Shown: positions 8,006 through 16,649 of the stretch, in pieces
Numbering within the stretch: the stretch's first letter is position 1
Layout: every line of letters begins with the position of its first letter
The notes under the pieces: model-generated
Databases searched by the model: none
Seen by the model: the letters and a program-made list of their open reading frames with translations, nothing else
What the model was told of the DNA's origin: nothing
Source: Desulfotruncus alcoholivorax DSM 16058
GTDB taxonomy: Bacteria > Bacillota > Desulfotomaculia > Desulfotomaculales > Desulfallaceae
Length of the DNA: 45,024 bases
NCBI RefSeq assembly: GCF_000430885.1
Contig: NZ_AUMW01000029.1
Span: 1 to 45,024 of the forward strand
Reading direction: 5' to 3'
Position numbers and translations under genes: made by a program

Positions 8006-9103
8006 CTATTTTCTTAAATCAATAAACCGTTCCTTAAGTTTCTTGGACACTTCCGGCATGGTTGTATACTCCATTTCATCAAGGTGCAGCCGGTGCGGCT
8101 CAAAAGGCCCCATGCTGCGCATATATTCGGCAATATAATTGGCTTTTTCCCTGGCGCGATCATATGAAGGGTCTGCAAAAAAGTCCTGGGGACCTAATAG
8201 CTTGCCTTCCGCCAGCTGAAATCCAAGGGCTATTACTCGCGGCGGCCCGTCAAAGCGGGTGGGGTTGCACTGGTGCAGTCCAACAGGCATCAGCGGGCCG
8301 GAATGAGAACCTCTCATCCACCCTGAGACCAAATGCGGGTGCGCAAAGGGTTCCAGTGCTTCACCCAGGGCCGGGAACCCGCTCTGGCAACGTACAATCA
8401 GCACGGGGTCATCTTTGCCGATGTACCTGCCTGCCATCAGGTTCAAACGCTGGGTACTGCTTGATGCGCAAATATCGCCGCTTTCCCTGTGAAAGACCCT
8501 TTTGATGCAAAATCGCCCGGGCGCGCCGATAAATACCAACATATCATATAAGTCTTCGGGACAGGAAAATATAACTTTTTGGTTCTTGATCAGGTCACGA
8601 ACTTCAAAATCAAATCCGCTGTGCATCTTGGGGTCAATTACCAGTCCCGGTGTATTGAATGGGTCTGCAAACATTTTATAAAGAGGGAAGTTGAATGCAC
8701 CGGGCTCAGTTTTATCAGCCATAAAGATAACAACAGGTTCACTGGTTCTTTCCTCGAATTCCATTTCCGCAACACCGGGGCCCAGCCCTTTAATGTTGCC
8801 GGAAAAAGCATCTGCCAAAAGGTCCTGCCCGGCTCCGTAAAGCTTCATTCTTTTAGCGAGCTCGGTGCAGGCCTGAAAAATATCCCATGCCAGTTGGTGT
8901 ACCTCTCCGTTGTTCCGGCCGCCTTCATGAGTCATGATCAAGTTTAAATCATCACCCACGTGTGTGACATGCGAATCAATGAGGAGCGGGTGCCCGCTGA
9001 TCATACCTCTGGCCTTTTCCATTAAATCGGGGTGGACGCTGGAATGCCCAACAAAACCGCCTATGTCAGCCTTTATAACGGTTAATGTAATTCTCTTTCC
9101 CAT
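8006..9103 (-). CDS. fbp: Class V fructose-1,6-bisphosphate aldolase/phosphatase
   Basis: A bifunctional archaeal-type enzyme that condenses triose phosphates to fructose-1,6-bisphosphate and then dephosphorylates it, making gluconeogenesis one-way. The family signature is clear: KADIGGFVGHSSVHP near residue 11 (metal-binding Asp and His), HVGDDLNLIMTHEGG near 50-64, ADKTEPGAFN near 130 with the Schiff-base Lys region, GRYIGKDDP near 230, and the C-terminal YTTMPEV. The upstream in-frame start at 9121 is rejected because ATG 9103 follows GAGGGGG by 6 bases, giving 365 residues. It is a single gene converging on cobT. It fits an organism that grows on small carbon compounds or autotrophically. 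Confidence 0.95.
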   Translation of the reverse strand: MGKRITLTVIKADIGGFVGHSSVHPDLMEKARGMISGHPLLIDSHVTHVGDDLNLIMTHEGGRNNGEVHQLAWDIFQACTELAKRMKLYGAGQDLLADAFSGNIKGLGPGVAEMEFEERTSEPVVIFMADKTEPGAFNFPLYKMFADPFNTPGLVIDPKMHSGFDFEVRDLIKNQKVIFSCPEDLYDMLVFIGAPGRFCIKRVFHRESGDICASSSTQRLNLMAGRYIGKDDPVLIVRCQSGFPALGEALEPFAHPHLVSGWMRGSHSGPLMPVGLHQCNPTRFDGPPRVIALGFQLAEGKLLGPQDFFADPSYDRAREKANYIAEYMRSMGPFEPHRLHLDEMEYTTMPEVSKKLKERFIDLRK

Positions 9104-9211
9104 TAATATCCCCCTCTGCAATATTTACTGAAAGAGGATGTTCGAAAAGTCCGCGCGAGATTTCCGAACCCTCACTTATAAGATAAATATTACGGATTAA
9201 AACGGATATGT

Positions 9212-9757
9212 TTAAAACTCCCTTGGTTTGCAGATAATTTCTTTTATTTTAGTGTCAAAAAACTGGTTGGAATGGGCCGGTGTGATCACCACGGCTGTAT
9301 CGGCCCCTTTTCCTGAGCCGCCGATAGCAATAATTTCCTTGCCATAAGGGATAAGCCCGGCATCTAAAGCCATTCCCGATATTTCTACACAAACCTTGGT
9401 GCCCTGTCCAAGCATTCTCAAAGTTTGAGCCATTATTTCCGAAGGATAAACCCCACCGAACTTGTTTCTTATAGCGCGGTCTACCCCTGCCAATAGATGG
9501 GTTGTAATTAACACCTTAACTCCGCTTTCACTAAGTTTCTTCATTACGTCGTCGGACATGCGCCGTATCCCGGGGCCGTCAAAGCCTGCGTGGTAGCTTA
9601 CACAAACTACATTACGTCCACAATTTACTAATTTTTGGGCTGTAGCCCCGCTGCTGGAGGCTACTACGATGTTCTGTATGTCCAGCTCGGCCGCTCTGGC
9701 CAAGGCTGCCTCAATTGTTCTGTCGGTATTTTCAGGACCTTTTTTGTCCCAATGCAT
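9212..9757 (-). CDS. Stand-alone pyruvate kinase alpha/beta (C-terminal) domain protein
   Basis: A 181-residue soluble protein matching only the C-terminal domain of pyruvate kinase, the part that carries allosteric or interface functions, with no catalytic barrel. Motifs include IVVASSSGATAQKLV near 35, HAGFDGPGIRRM, and VCVEISGMALDAGLIPYG. The frame stays open through the upstream tRNA, but the real start is the ATG at 9757, behind AAGGAGGT about 11 bases away. Free-standing copies occur in many clostridia and archaea and their role is unknown. It sits between fbp and tRNA-Ala, each a separate unit. Confidence 0.85.
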   Translation of the reverse strand: MHWDKKGPENTDRTIEAALARAAELDIQNIVVASSSGATAQKLVNCGRNVVCVSYHAGFDGPGIRRMSDDVMKKLSESGVKVLITTHLLAGVDRAIRNKFGGVYPSEIMAQTLRMLGQGTKVCVEISGMALDAGLIPYGKEIIAIGGSGKGADTAVVITPAHSNQFFDTKIKEIICKPREF

Positions 9758-9846
9758 ATGATAATGATACCTCCTTCTTATGTTTACCCTTATTTTAGTT
9801 AATTCCGGATAAAATGGCAAGGACAAGCAAAAGTAACTGCAAACAT

Positions 9847-9872
9847 AAAAAAATGCCTTACGTAACCGTAAG
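9847..9872 (-). terminator. Terminator of tRNA-Ala
   Basis: Read on the minus strand, a short stem CTTACG/CGTAAG with a 4-nt loop is followed by GCA and seven T residues, 9 bases beyond the tRNA CCA end. It separates the tRNA from the pyruvate kinase-like gene. Confidence 0.7.
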
Positions 9873-9880
9873 ACCTTTTG

Positions 9881-9955
9881 TGGTGGACGAGAGGGGATTC
9901 GAACCCCCGGCCCCCGCGTTGCGAACGCGGTGCTCTCCCGCTGAGCTACACGCCC
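9881..9955 (-). tRNA. tRNA-Ala (anticodon CGC)
   Basis: A 75-nt cloverleaf with encoded CCA. The anticodon loop is TTCGCAA within the stem CCGCG/CGCGG. The acceptor stem holds the G3:U70 pair that identifies alanine tRNAs, and the T loop is TTCGAAT. Acceptor position 6:67 is a U:U mismatch. Confidence 0.95.
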
Positions 9956-10007
9956 GAAATTAAGTTTTTTTGAACAAAAAATATCATAACATAAAAACAA
10001 CTTGCCA

Positions 10008-10874
10008 TCAAGGTGTATTTTCTGCTGATTGATATTCATAAATCATCTTGGAAACCTGGCGTATAACCGGAACAGCGGTGCCATACCCCGGAGTGTCGCT
10101 GCAGGTAACCGCTAAAATATAGGGTCTTACGGGGTGATTAACATATGCTACATCATTATAAGTATTGGTGGGGGGCCAGTTTCCTATTTTATTCGCTACT
10201 TTAGTGTTCGGAGGCAAAGCTGCCGGAATCCTGTCCTTAAATTCTGAATTAATAAGGTTTTCCATGAGCATCTTGGCCTCAGGGCTATCCGTCCGGTAGA
10301 ATTCAATAGTTTTTTGCATGTATAGCGCAAGGTCGTAGGGGCAGGTAACGTTTTTACCGTCTACAACCACTTTACCTCCTAGACTGCGCATGTAACTTTT
10401 GACTTTTTCCCTGCCGAGCCGTTCCAATAAAATGTTTGTAGCAATGTTATCGCTGTTGACAATGGAGTACGTAGCCAGTTGTTTGATGGTGTAGCTTTTG
10501 CCTGGAGGATAATTTTTGAGAAAACCAGTTCCACCTTCCATATGGTGGCTTTGGCTAGTCAATTTTTGGTCCAAATTTATATTTTCTTTTTCAGCCTGGG
10601 TGTATAAATACAGGTTCATTGGCAGCTTGAATGTACTTGCGGCATGAAAGGGGGTATACTGGTTGTAACCGAATTCTTTTCCCGATTTTAAATCGATAAA
10701 GTAAAGCCCGTAAGTGCCTTTCTGGTCTGAAAGATACTCTGATACACTTTGGTCAAGGGGCACGTAATTTGGTTCCGGTTGGTTTATTTTTTTAGCGGGC
10801 TTATCTAAATTAAAAGCCACAATGACTGCAGTTACCAGAAGTAATAATACCAGGTAAGTTTTTTTTAGAAACAT
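10008..10874 (-). CDS. Class A beta-lactamase-fold serine hydrolase, membrane-anchored
   Basis: A 288-residue protein with an N-terminal hydrophobic segment (TYLVLLLLVTAVIVAF) that serves as signal anchor, so it acts outside the cytoplasm. The three penicillin-recognition motifs are present: SxxK as STFK near residue 82, SDN as NSDN near 138, and KxG as KIG near 231. This combination marks the beta-lactamase/transpeptidase fold. I see no clear Glu of the class A omega-loop motif, so hydrolysis of beta-lactams is uncertain and a peptidoglycan-related role is equally likely. ATG follows GGAGG. It is a single gene upstream of tRNA-Ala. Confidence 0.85.
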   Translation of the reverse strand: MFLKKTYLVLLLLVTAVIVAFNLDKPAKKINQPEPNYVPLDQSVSEYLSDQKGTYGLYFIDLKSGKEFGYNQYTPFHAASTFKLPMNLYLYTQAEKENINLDQKLTSQSHHMEGGTGFLKNYPPGKSYTIKQLATYSIVNSDNIATNILLERLGREKVKSYMRSLGGKVVVDGKNVTCPYDLALYMQKTIEFYRTDSPEAKMLMENLINSEFKDRIPAALPPNTKVANKIGNWPPTNTYNDVAYVNHPVRPYILAVTCSDTPGYGTAVPVIRQVSKMIYEYQSAENTP

Positions 10875-10955
10875 TAATTGCCTCCAAGCCTACATGTTAT
10901 GGTTTATTTATAGCAAAAATGTAAAAAATTTACAAGTAATACATGAAGAAACCAA

Positions 10956-11270
10956 TTGCATCTTCCCAATCTTTTACGTTATTTGTATCTGGCCTTGGCA
11001 GCATGGGGATCTTCCCGGCACTTTAACCAGAGTGTTGTAGAAAACATGATATTTAACCCATTTCATGCGGTAAACAAAGAGGAAGTACGCCGCAGGGCGG
11101 AGAAATTGCGCAAAAAACATTCCAATATCTAATAGCGGGAAATTTGCGATTTAATTATTTATTTTATATGCTGGCGTGTGGACCGCATGGCAGCCGAGCA
11201 TTATGAAAAAAACAGCTATGAGCGATGGGCTACCAATGCCATTGACGTTGACGGTGAAATCGTTGATTAA
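10956..11270 (+). other. Gene-poor stretch with possible degraded coding remnants
   Basis: The 425 bases between the beta-lactamase-like gene and murI hold no convincing intact gene. A plus-strand frame from TTG 10956 to TAA 11132 (58 codons) reads like real protein, ending FHAVNKEEVRRRAEKLRKKH, but no ribosome site precedes it. A second short frame from 11178 reads VDRMAAEHYEKNSYERW and stops at 11269. They may be pieces of one or two decayed small genes. I could not assign a family. Confidence 0.25.
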
Positions 11271-11302
11271 AAAAAGAATAAGCCGGGATCTAGCCCGGCT
11301 TA
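11270..11302 (-). terminator. Terminator of murI
   Basis: On the minus strand the stem TAAGCCGGG/CCCGGCTTA with a 6-nt loop is followed by TTC and a run of seven T residues. The first arm includes the murI stop codon itself. Confidence 0.88.
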
Positions 11303-12100
11303 AAGCTTCATCTTTTTAACTTTTACTGAATTATCACCCCATAATTTAGCTATAACTTTTCCCACATGTTCAGGTTCCCCGCTGGTATAAAACTGTTCCT
11401 GTCCTTTTGGGGTAGAAACGTCGTTTAGCAGATTTTCTTCGGACAATACCTGGACAACTCGCCTGGCCACTGCATTTCCAGTGTCTATAACCTGAACCGA
11501 AGGGCCGGCAATTGCCTCCACCTGGTGTCGCAAAAAAGGGTAATGGGTGCAGCCCAAAACAATTGTATCCACCCCGGCGTCTATCAACGGCTTTAAAAAA
11601 ACCTTTAACATGGCTATGGTTTCAGGTTCATTAATCAGCCCTTGTTCAACTTGTTCTACCAAACCGGGGCATGCTACTCTGAAAACTTCGATGCCGTTGG
11701 CATAACGTTCCAGCAGGGAGTTAAATCTATCACCCGATATTGTAACCCCCGTGGCCAACACGCCTACTTTGCCATTTTGGGTAAGTGCGGCTGCCGGTTT
11801 AATGGCTGGTTCCATGCCCACTATCGGCACATTAAATATCTTGCGTAAAAAATCCAGGCCGGCAATAGAGGCGGTGTTGCACGCAGCGACTATTAATTTT
11901 GCTTTATGTTCCAGCATAAAACGTGTTATTTTAATTATCCGGCTGCGAATCTCTTCGGGCGATTTAAAGCCATAGGGACAATGAGCTGAATCCGCAAAAT
12001 AAATAAGATCTTCTGTATTAGATAGATTCCTGATTTCCTTTAATACAGATACTCCGCCCACGCCGGAGTCAAAAATCCCTATGGGGTTTGGGTTAGTCAA
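11300..12100 (-). CDS. murI: Glutamate racemase
   Basis: Converts L- to D-glutamate for peptidoglycan synthesis. The family motifs are complete: GIFDSGVGGVSVLKEI at the N-terminus, the first catalytic Cys in AACNTAS (Cys74) and the second in LGCTHYP (Cys184). The frame opens at GTG 12121, but TTG 12100 lies 8 bases after a GGAG and begins the protein just before the conserved IGIFDSG, giving 266 residues. It is a single gene with its own terminator. Confidence 0.95.
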   Translation of the reverse strand: MTNPNPIGIFDSGVGGVSVLKEIRNLSNTEDLIYFADSAHCPYGFKSPEEIRSRIIKITRFMLEHKAKLIVAACNTASIAGLDFLRKIFNVPIVGMEPAIKPAAALTQNGKVGVLATGVTISGDRFNSLLERYANGIEVFRVACPGLVEQVEQGLINEPETIAMLKVFLKPLIDAGVDTIVLGCTHYPFLRHQVEAIAGPSVQVIDTGNAVARRVVQVLSEENLLNDVSTPKGQEQFYTSGEPEHVGKVIAKLWGDNSVKVKKMKL

Positions 12101-12195
12101 TGTATTCACTCCGTTTCGCACTGAAAAAAACTAAAAAATACCGGCGTAACAGCCAGTCTAAATAAGTGTAGTTTGGGGTCAGGTAACCGGTTTTA

Positions 12196-12378
12196 TTATT
12201 TTCTGCTGCCGGAACCATGATACATCTGGTGAGTTATTAAAAGGACCAGCACCAGTGTCAGGAAACCCGCGGCCAGGTGATATTTCTCAGCACCCTTGAT
12301 GCCTAAGTATAAGGCAAGTCCCAACACTGCAGTTAAAAAGGTGACGATTGCCGTAGTAACTGCAAGAAATTTTTGCAA
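12196..12378 (-). CDS. Small two-helix membrane protein, unknown
   Basis: About 60 residues with two hydrophobic helices (TAIVTFLTAVLGLALYLGI and AAGFLTLVLVLLITH) separated by a short KGAEKYH loop, and a basic tail. ATG 12396 lacks a ribosome site, whereas TTG 12378 follows AAGGGGG by 8 bases and is preferred. I do not recognise a family. It is a stand-alone gene upstream of murI on the same strand, 95 bases away, so co-transcription is possible. Confidence 0.6.
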   Translation of the reverse strand: MQKFLAVTTAIVTFLTAVLGLALYLGIKGAEKYHLAAGFLTLVLVLLITHQMYHGSGSRK

Positions 12379-12576
12379 TAGGTGCACCCCCTTCATAAAA
12401 TATATATTTTGCTCACGCCTGGTTATTTCCTTTAATTATTAGCTATTTAGTTACTTAACTTTGGATTAATATCACACTGACTTGATTCAGGTGGCCTACA
12501 ATATTAAGAAAAGGATTGTTATACCATTGACAGCAGCAAATGAATCAAATATAATTATATATGCTTCATCAATAAT

Positions 12577-12665
12577 GCCGGAGTGGCGGAACTGGCAGAC
12601 GCACGGGACTTAAAATCCCGGGCCTGGCGACGGGCGTACCGGTTCGATTCCGGTCTCCGGCACCA
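12577..12665 (+). tRNA. tRNA-Leu (anticodon TAA)
   Basis: An 89-nt class II tRNA with the acceptor stem GCCGGAG/CTCCGGC, anticodon stem CGGGA/TCCCG around loop CTTAAAA, a long variable arm (GCCTGGCGACGGGCG region), T loop TTCGATT and encoded ACCA. Confidence 0.97.
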
Positions 12666-12676
12666 TTTGATATGCC

Positions 12677-12719
12677 AGTTAATGCATCCCCGTTTTTGGT
12701 TGGTGCATTAACTTTTTTT
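12677..12719 (+). terminator. Terminator of tRNA-Leu
   Basis: Arms AGTTAATGCA (12677-12686) and TGCATTAACT (12704-12713), followed by seven T residues, 11 bases after the tRNA. Confidence 0.88.
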
Positions 12720-12780
12720 ATGCCAACCGACTGAAAAACCCCTAAAACAGGTCTACGAGAGCCAAACACTTCAATGAGAA

Positions 12781-13221
12781 TCAGATTCTACCTCTCTGCG
12801 ATAAAACAGGCATAATTTTTCCAGTTACCTCTCCTTCGACAACAACTTGATTTTGTTCGTTGGTACAGGTCATGTGGAGAGTCAGCCTGTTGCGTTGAGG
12901 ATCTTTTTCCGTCACTGTTACGCGTGCACAGATTGTTTCGCCTATATAGACAGGGGCTAAAAACCTGAAGTTCATCCTGGCTGCCGGGTAAGGTTCAGAC
13001 AACAATGTTCCACCCGCGTGGGTAAGCATGCCGGCTGTAAGCAGCCCGGGCACAACTCTGCCCTTAAAGCCGCAAAGTGATGCTGTTTTAGGATCCATGT
13101 GTATGGGGTTAAAATCTCCTGTAATTCCTGTGAAATTGGAAACATCTCCATCGGTAAAGGTTCTATAAAACGTAACGGAATCTCCAACTTTCATCTCTTC
13201 CCAAGATTTGAAGCAACGCAT
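12781..13221 (-). CDS. MaoC-type (R)-specific enoyl-CoA hydratase
   Basis: A 146-residue hot-dog-fold hydratase that adds water to enoyl-CoA substrates. The active-site signature is present as DFNPIHMDPKTA (Asp and His about 50 residues in), with GRVVPGLLTAGML after it. The ATG at 13221 follows GGAGG by 8 bases, so the upstream in-frame start at 13257 is rejected. No beta-oxidation or polyhydroxyalkanoate genes adjoin it, and the pathway cannot be fixed. Downstream of glycogen phosphorylase on the same strand, but separated by a terminator. Confidence 0.9.
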   Translation of the reverse strand: MRCFKSWEEMKVGDSVTFYRTFTDGDVSNFTGITGDFNPIHMDPKTASLCGFKGRVVPGLLTAGMLTHAGGTLLSEPYPAARMNFRFLAPVYIGETICARVTVTEKDPQRNRLTLHMTCTNEQNQVVVEGEVTGKIMPVLSQRGRI

Positions 13222-13301
13222 CAAAAATACCTCCTGACTAGTTCTCTGTGCTTCCATAATAAGCTAAAAAATCAACTAAAATCAACCTGTCGCTAATGCT
13301 T

Positions 13302-13335
13302 CAAAAAAAAAATCCCCCGTACTAAATACGGGAGA
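13302..13335 (-). terminator. Terminator of glycogen phosphorylase
   Basis: On the minus strand the stem TCTCCCGTA/TACGGGGGA (one mismatch, 5-nt loop) is followed by a long run of T residues, 18 bases past the phosphorylase stop. Confidence 0.88.
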
Positions 13336-13352
13336 TGTCTGGTTTGTTAATT

Positions 13353-15902
13353 TTAAAAAGCAGGGGCCCAGCAAACCAGGGGCAGTTCAAAATGGTGGAC
13401 AAAGAAAGGGCTGCATGGCCGAACCCGAACTGTATAACCGAAAGTTCCCTGCGGCAGTGCAACACTGCCTTCATAAACGTAATCACCGCTGCTTCCCGAC
13501 TCTTTAGCTTTTAATGGTGAGGTTTGAATTTTAAATAAGCCGTCCTTGCATTTTTCTCCATAGGCAATTTCCACCTGGACGTATTCCTGAGGTACATGTC
13601 GAAGTCTGACTGTAGCCTGGATAGAAATTTCATCCCCCATGTACATTGTTTTTGTCTCGCTCGTTTGAACATTAAGGATTTGCACATCATGCCAGTTATT
13701 GATTAAGAATTGTTTTAACTCGTACATTTCTTTGCACAGCTGGTAATTATTTGCTGTAAAAATACTGTTTCTTTGCATTGCGCTAAAATAGAACTTCTCC
13801 GTGTATTCGGAAACCATGCGCTCGGTGCTAAAGCGAGGAGCAATTGTTTTTATAGATTGTTTCATTTTTTGAATCCACTGAACCGGTATTCCGTTCGGCC
13901 GGTGGTCATAGTAGGCGGGAATAATAACCTGTTTGAGCACCGCCAGTAAAGAATTGTAATCATATTTATCTTGTGCCTCTTCGTCGTTAAAATCCCAATC
14001 TGTTCCAATGGAAAATCCATTTTCTCCGTTATAAGCTTCCGGCCACCATCCATCCAGTACGCTGCAATTGAGCACTCCGTTTAAAGCCGCCTTCATACCG
14101 CTGGTACCGCTGGCTTCCAGCGGTCGCCTGGGGGTATTCAACCAAACGTCGACTCCCTGGACTAAATAGCGGGCCACGTTTATGTCATAGTTTTCTAAAA
14201 AGATTATTTTACCCCTGAACTGCTCCTCTGCGGCAATTTCGTTAATCAGCTTAATCAATTCCTGCCCCGCTTTGTCCGCCGGATGGGCTTTACCAGCAAA
14301 GATTAACTGTACAGGATGATTGGGGTCATTGATTAGCTGTAATAGCTGGTCCTTATTGCTAAAAATTAAATTGGCTCTTTTATAGGTGGCGAACCGGCGG
14401 GCAAAGCCTATGGTTAGAATATCCTGGTTTAGATAATTTTCCACTTCTTTGATCCTGTTGTAAGTCTCCTGGTTACGGATACGCTGTTCGATCAATTTTT
14501 TCCTGGCAAAATCAAGTGCTTTTGCTTTTAAAGCTGTGTGCACCTGCCATAAATCCATATCGGGTATTGCATCAACCCCTGCCCATGTGGCTGGATCGGA
14601 TATCTTTTTTTCCCAGCCACTTTCAAGATATTTGTTAAATAGTTTTCTTAATTCGGGGGCCAGCCAGGTTAGGGTGTGTATTCCATTGGTGATATGGCCA
14701 ATAGGAACTTCTTCCACCGGAATTCCCGGGTAAAGGTGGTGGAACATAGCCCGGGATACTTCACCATGCAAGCGGCTGACACCATTACAGTGCCCGCATA
14801 GTTTAAGGGCCAGCATGGTCATATTAAACCCGTCTTTGGCGGTGTCCTTAGCCAGTTCCAGTAATTGTTCGCGGGTTATGTCCATTCTTTCATATAAATG
14901 GCTGTAATACCGGTCCACCATTTCAAAAGTGAAAACGTCATGCCCGGCAGGAACGGGGGTGTGGGTAGTGAAAATTGAATCAGCACGGACGGCCTCCAGT
15001 GCCGGTCCTATGGGCATTCCCCGGTCTTCAGCCAGTTCACGGGCCCGTTCTAGCAACAGGAATGCTGCATGGCCCTCGTTGATATGCCACACCGTAGGGT
15101 TTAATCCCATCGCTCTGAGCGCCCTTACACCGGCCCTGCCTAATAAAATTTCCTGGCTGATGCGGGTTTCCCGGTCACCCCCGTAAAGCTGGCCGGTCAG
15201 CGCCCGGTCTTCCAAACGATTGGCGGCAAGGTCAGCATCCAGGAAAAAAATGCGGACCCTTCCAACCATCATTTTCCAAATTCTGGCGTAGACCCTGCGC
15301 CCCGGTAATTTAACGTCGACAATCAGTTCCCGGCCCGTTTCGTCCAGCACAGGAGTTATCGGCATTTCACTGAAATTTTGAAAAGGATAATCAGGTTGCT
15401 GTTTTCCCTCGCTGTCAATATGCTGGGTAAAGTACCCCTGTTTGTACAACAAGCCCACACCCACAAAGGGGAGGCCGAGGTCGCTGGCGGCTTTGCAATG
15501 GTCCCCTGCTAACAGGCCTAAACCGCCGGAATAGGTGGGGTGCGATTCATGTACGCCGAATTCAGCGGAAAAGTAAGCTATTAATCGCGGCGGCCCCGGT
15601 GTTTTGAATTTGTCATACCAGGTTTCTTCCTGCATATAATGGTCAAATGAGTCCATCACTTTACGGTAGTTTGCGGTAAATTGTTCGTTTTCCGCAGCGT
15701 TTTTAAGTTCTTCTTCGCTGGCACGGAGTAAGAACTGGACCGGGTTGTGGTAAACCTCTTCCCATAACCGGGGGTTGATAAAACGAAACAATTCCATGGC
15801 CTGGTCGTTCCAGCTAAACCAGAGGTTATAGGCCAATTCCCTCAGTCGTCCTATTGATTCCGGCAGGCGCGGAATTATTGAGATGGTGCGGTAAGGATAC
15901 AT
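13353..15902 (-). CDS. glgP: Alpha-glucan (glycogen) phosphorylase, GT35
   Basis: Releases glucose-1-phosphate from glycogen or maltodextrin using pyridoxal phosphate. The 849-residue protein is of the compact type with an N-terminal DUF3417 segment (RLRELAYNLWFSWN). Conserved parts include YFSAEFGVHES near 99, GGLGLLAGDHCKAASDLG near 113, HINEGHAAF near 299 and the PLP-lysine region EASGTSGMKAALNG near 590. The final 100 or so residues form a beta-rich extension. The in-frame start at 15977 is rejected in favour of ATG 15902, which follows GGAGG. It is divergent from the DUF4912/GH57-GT4 pair across 233 A+T-rich bases, so degradation and synthesis share a promoter region. Confidence 0.95.
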   Translation of the reverse strand: MYPYRTISIIPRLPESIGRLRELAYNLWFSWNDQAMELFRFINPRLWEEVYHNPVQFLLRASEEELKNAAENEQFTANYRKVMDSFDHYMQEETWYDKFKTPGPPRLIAYFSAEFGVHESHPTYSGGLGLLAGDHCKAASDLGLPFVGVGLLYKQGYFTQHIDSEGKQQPDYPFQNFSEMPITPVLDETGRELIVDVKLPGRRVYARIWKMMVGRVRIFFLDADLAANRLEDRALTGQLYGGDRETRISQEILLGRAGVRALRAMGLNPTVWHINEGHAAFLLLERARELAEDRGMPIGPALEAVRADSIFTTHTPVPAGHDVFTFEMVDRYYSHLYERMDITREQLLELAKDTAKDGFNMTMLALKLCGHCNGVSRLHGEVSRAMFHHLYPGIPVEEVPIGHITNGIHTLTWLAPELRKLFNKYLESGWEKKISDPATWAGVDAIPDMDLWQVHTALKAKALDFARKKLIEQRIRNQETYNRIKEVENYLNQDILTIGFARRFATYKRANLIFSNKDQLLQLINDPNHPVQLIFAGKAHPADKAGQELIKLINEIAAEEQFRGKIIFLENYDINVARYLVQGVDVWLNTPRRPLEASGTSGMKAALNGVLNCSVLDGWWPEAYNGENGFSIGTDWDFNDEEAQDKYDYNSLLAVLKQVIIPAYYDHRPNGIPVQWIQKMKQSIKTIAPRFSTERMVSEYTEKFYFSAMQRNSIFTANNYQLCKEMYELKQFLINNWHDVQILNVQTSETKTMYMGDEISIQATVRLRHVPQEYVQVEIAYGEKCKDGLFKIQTSPLKAKESGSSGDYVYEGSVALPQGTFGYTVRVRPCSPFFVHHFELPLVCWAPAF

Positions 15903-16135
15903 TTTACACCTCCGTAGCGTACTATTAACTAATTTATTAAAAAACAAACTTAAATATAACCCCGCTGGTTGTGACATCTTTCACTATACATTATAATACC
16001 ATTAATAAAATAATTTTAACTTTTTTATATTATTTTTACTATATATTTAAACAGTTATTAAACAATTATTAATAATTTATTGGTATACTAGAAATAGGTT
16101 TTACCATTATTGGGCTTAGAAGGGGTGATATGGTA

Positions 16136-16621
16136 ATGGGCGTTGATATCGACAGGCTTGAATTGCCTAAATGGTATGATGACAATTTAATGACCCTGCT
16201 TGTGGTAAACCAGAATAGTATCTACCTGTATTGGGAAATGTGTTTTGAACAATGGAGAATCTTAAATGGGAATCGGCTTGTAATTAATCTATACGAGCTG
16301 AATTCAGATGCTGAGGGTCCTGGTAATCGTTTGGTCCAAAGCCACACATTGCCCCCTTTTACCGGAGACTGGTATTTTTATAATTTACAGCCCGACCGGC
16401 GTTACCAGGCGGAAATATGCTATCAGCAAAATGACCGGCTGATCAGCATTATGAAATCAAATATAGTGGCACTGCCGCCCGCAGAGCCCTACCGGGGGTC
16501 GCGGAAGGTGGAATGGCGTTCGGTGGAGGGTATTAATGCCATTGGAACTCCGGCAAAAGAACCTAATGTGACTATGAAAGAATTGGTTAATACCATGTCC
16601 TTTTACATGGGTATTAAGTGA
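16136..16621 (+). CDS. DUF4912 domain protein
   Basis: A 161-residue protein of the DUF4912 family. The core is recognisable from LVVNQNSIYLYWE near residue 23 and the following beta-rich stretch to GDWYFYNLQPDRRYQAEICY. The domain resembles a small beta-sandwich and in other bacteria lies beside or fused to GH57 and glycosyltransferase genes, suggesting a glucan-binding or assembly role (inference). ATG 16136 is 8 bases after AGGGGTG. ATG 16130 is too close. The stop is 28 bases before the chosen start of the fusion enzyme, so the two form an operon. Confidence 0.85.
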   Translation: MGVDIDRLELPKWYDDNLMTLLVVNQNSIYLYWEMCFEQWRILNGNRLVINLYELNSDAEGPGNRLVQSHTLPPFTGDWYFYNLQPDRRYQAEICYQQNDRLISIMKSNIVALPPAEPYRGSRKVEWRSVEGINAIGTPAKEPNVTMKELVNTMSFYMGIK

Positions 16622-16649
16622 AATGATAATTAAAATGGGGGGTAATTTA

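Noticed and set aside
9758-10039. N-terminal extension of the pyruvate kinase-like frame by about 94 codons
   Set aside because: It reads straight through the tRNA-Ala gene and its terminator. A good ribosome site with ATG 9757 gives the natural start.
12569-12769. Minus-strand ORF of 66 codons
   Set aside because: It overlaps the tRNA-Leu gene on the opposite strand and is a shadow of it.
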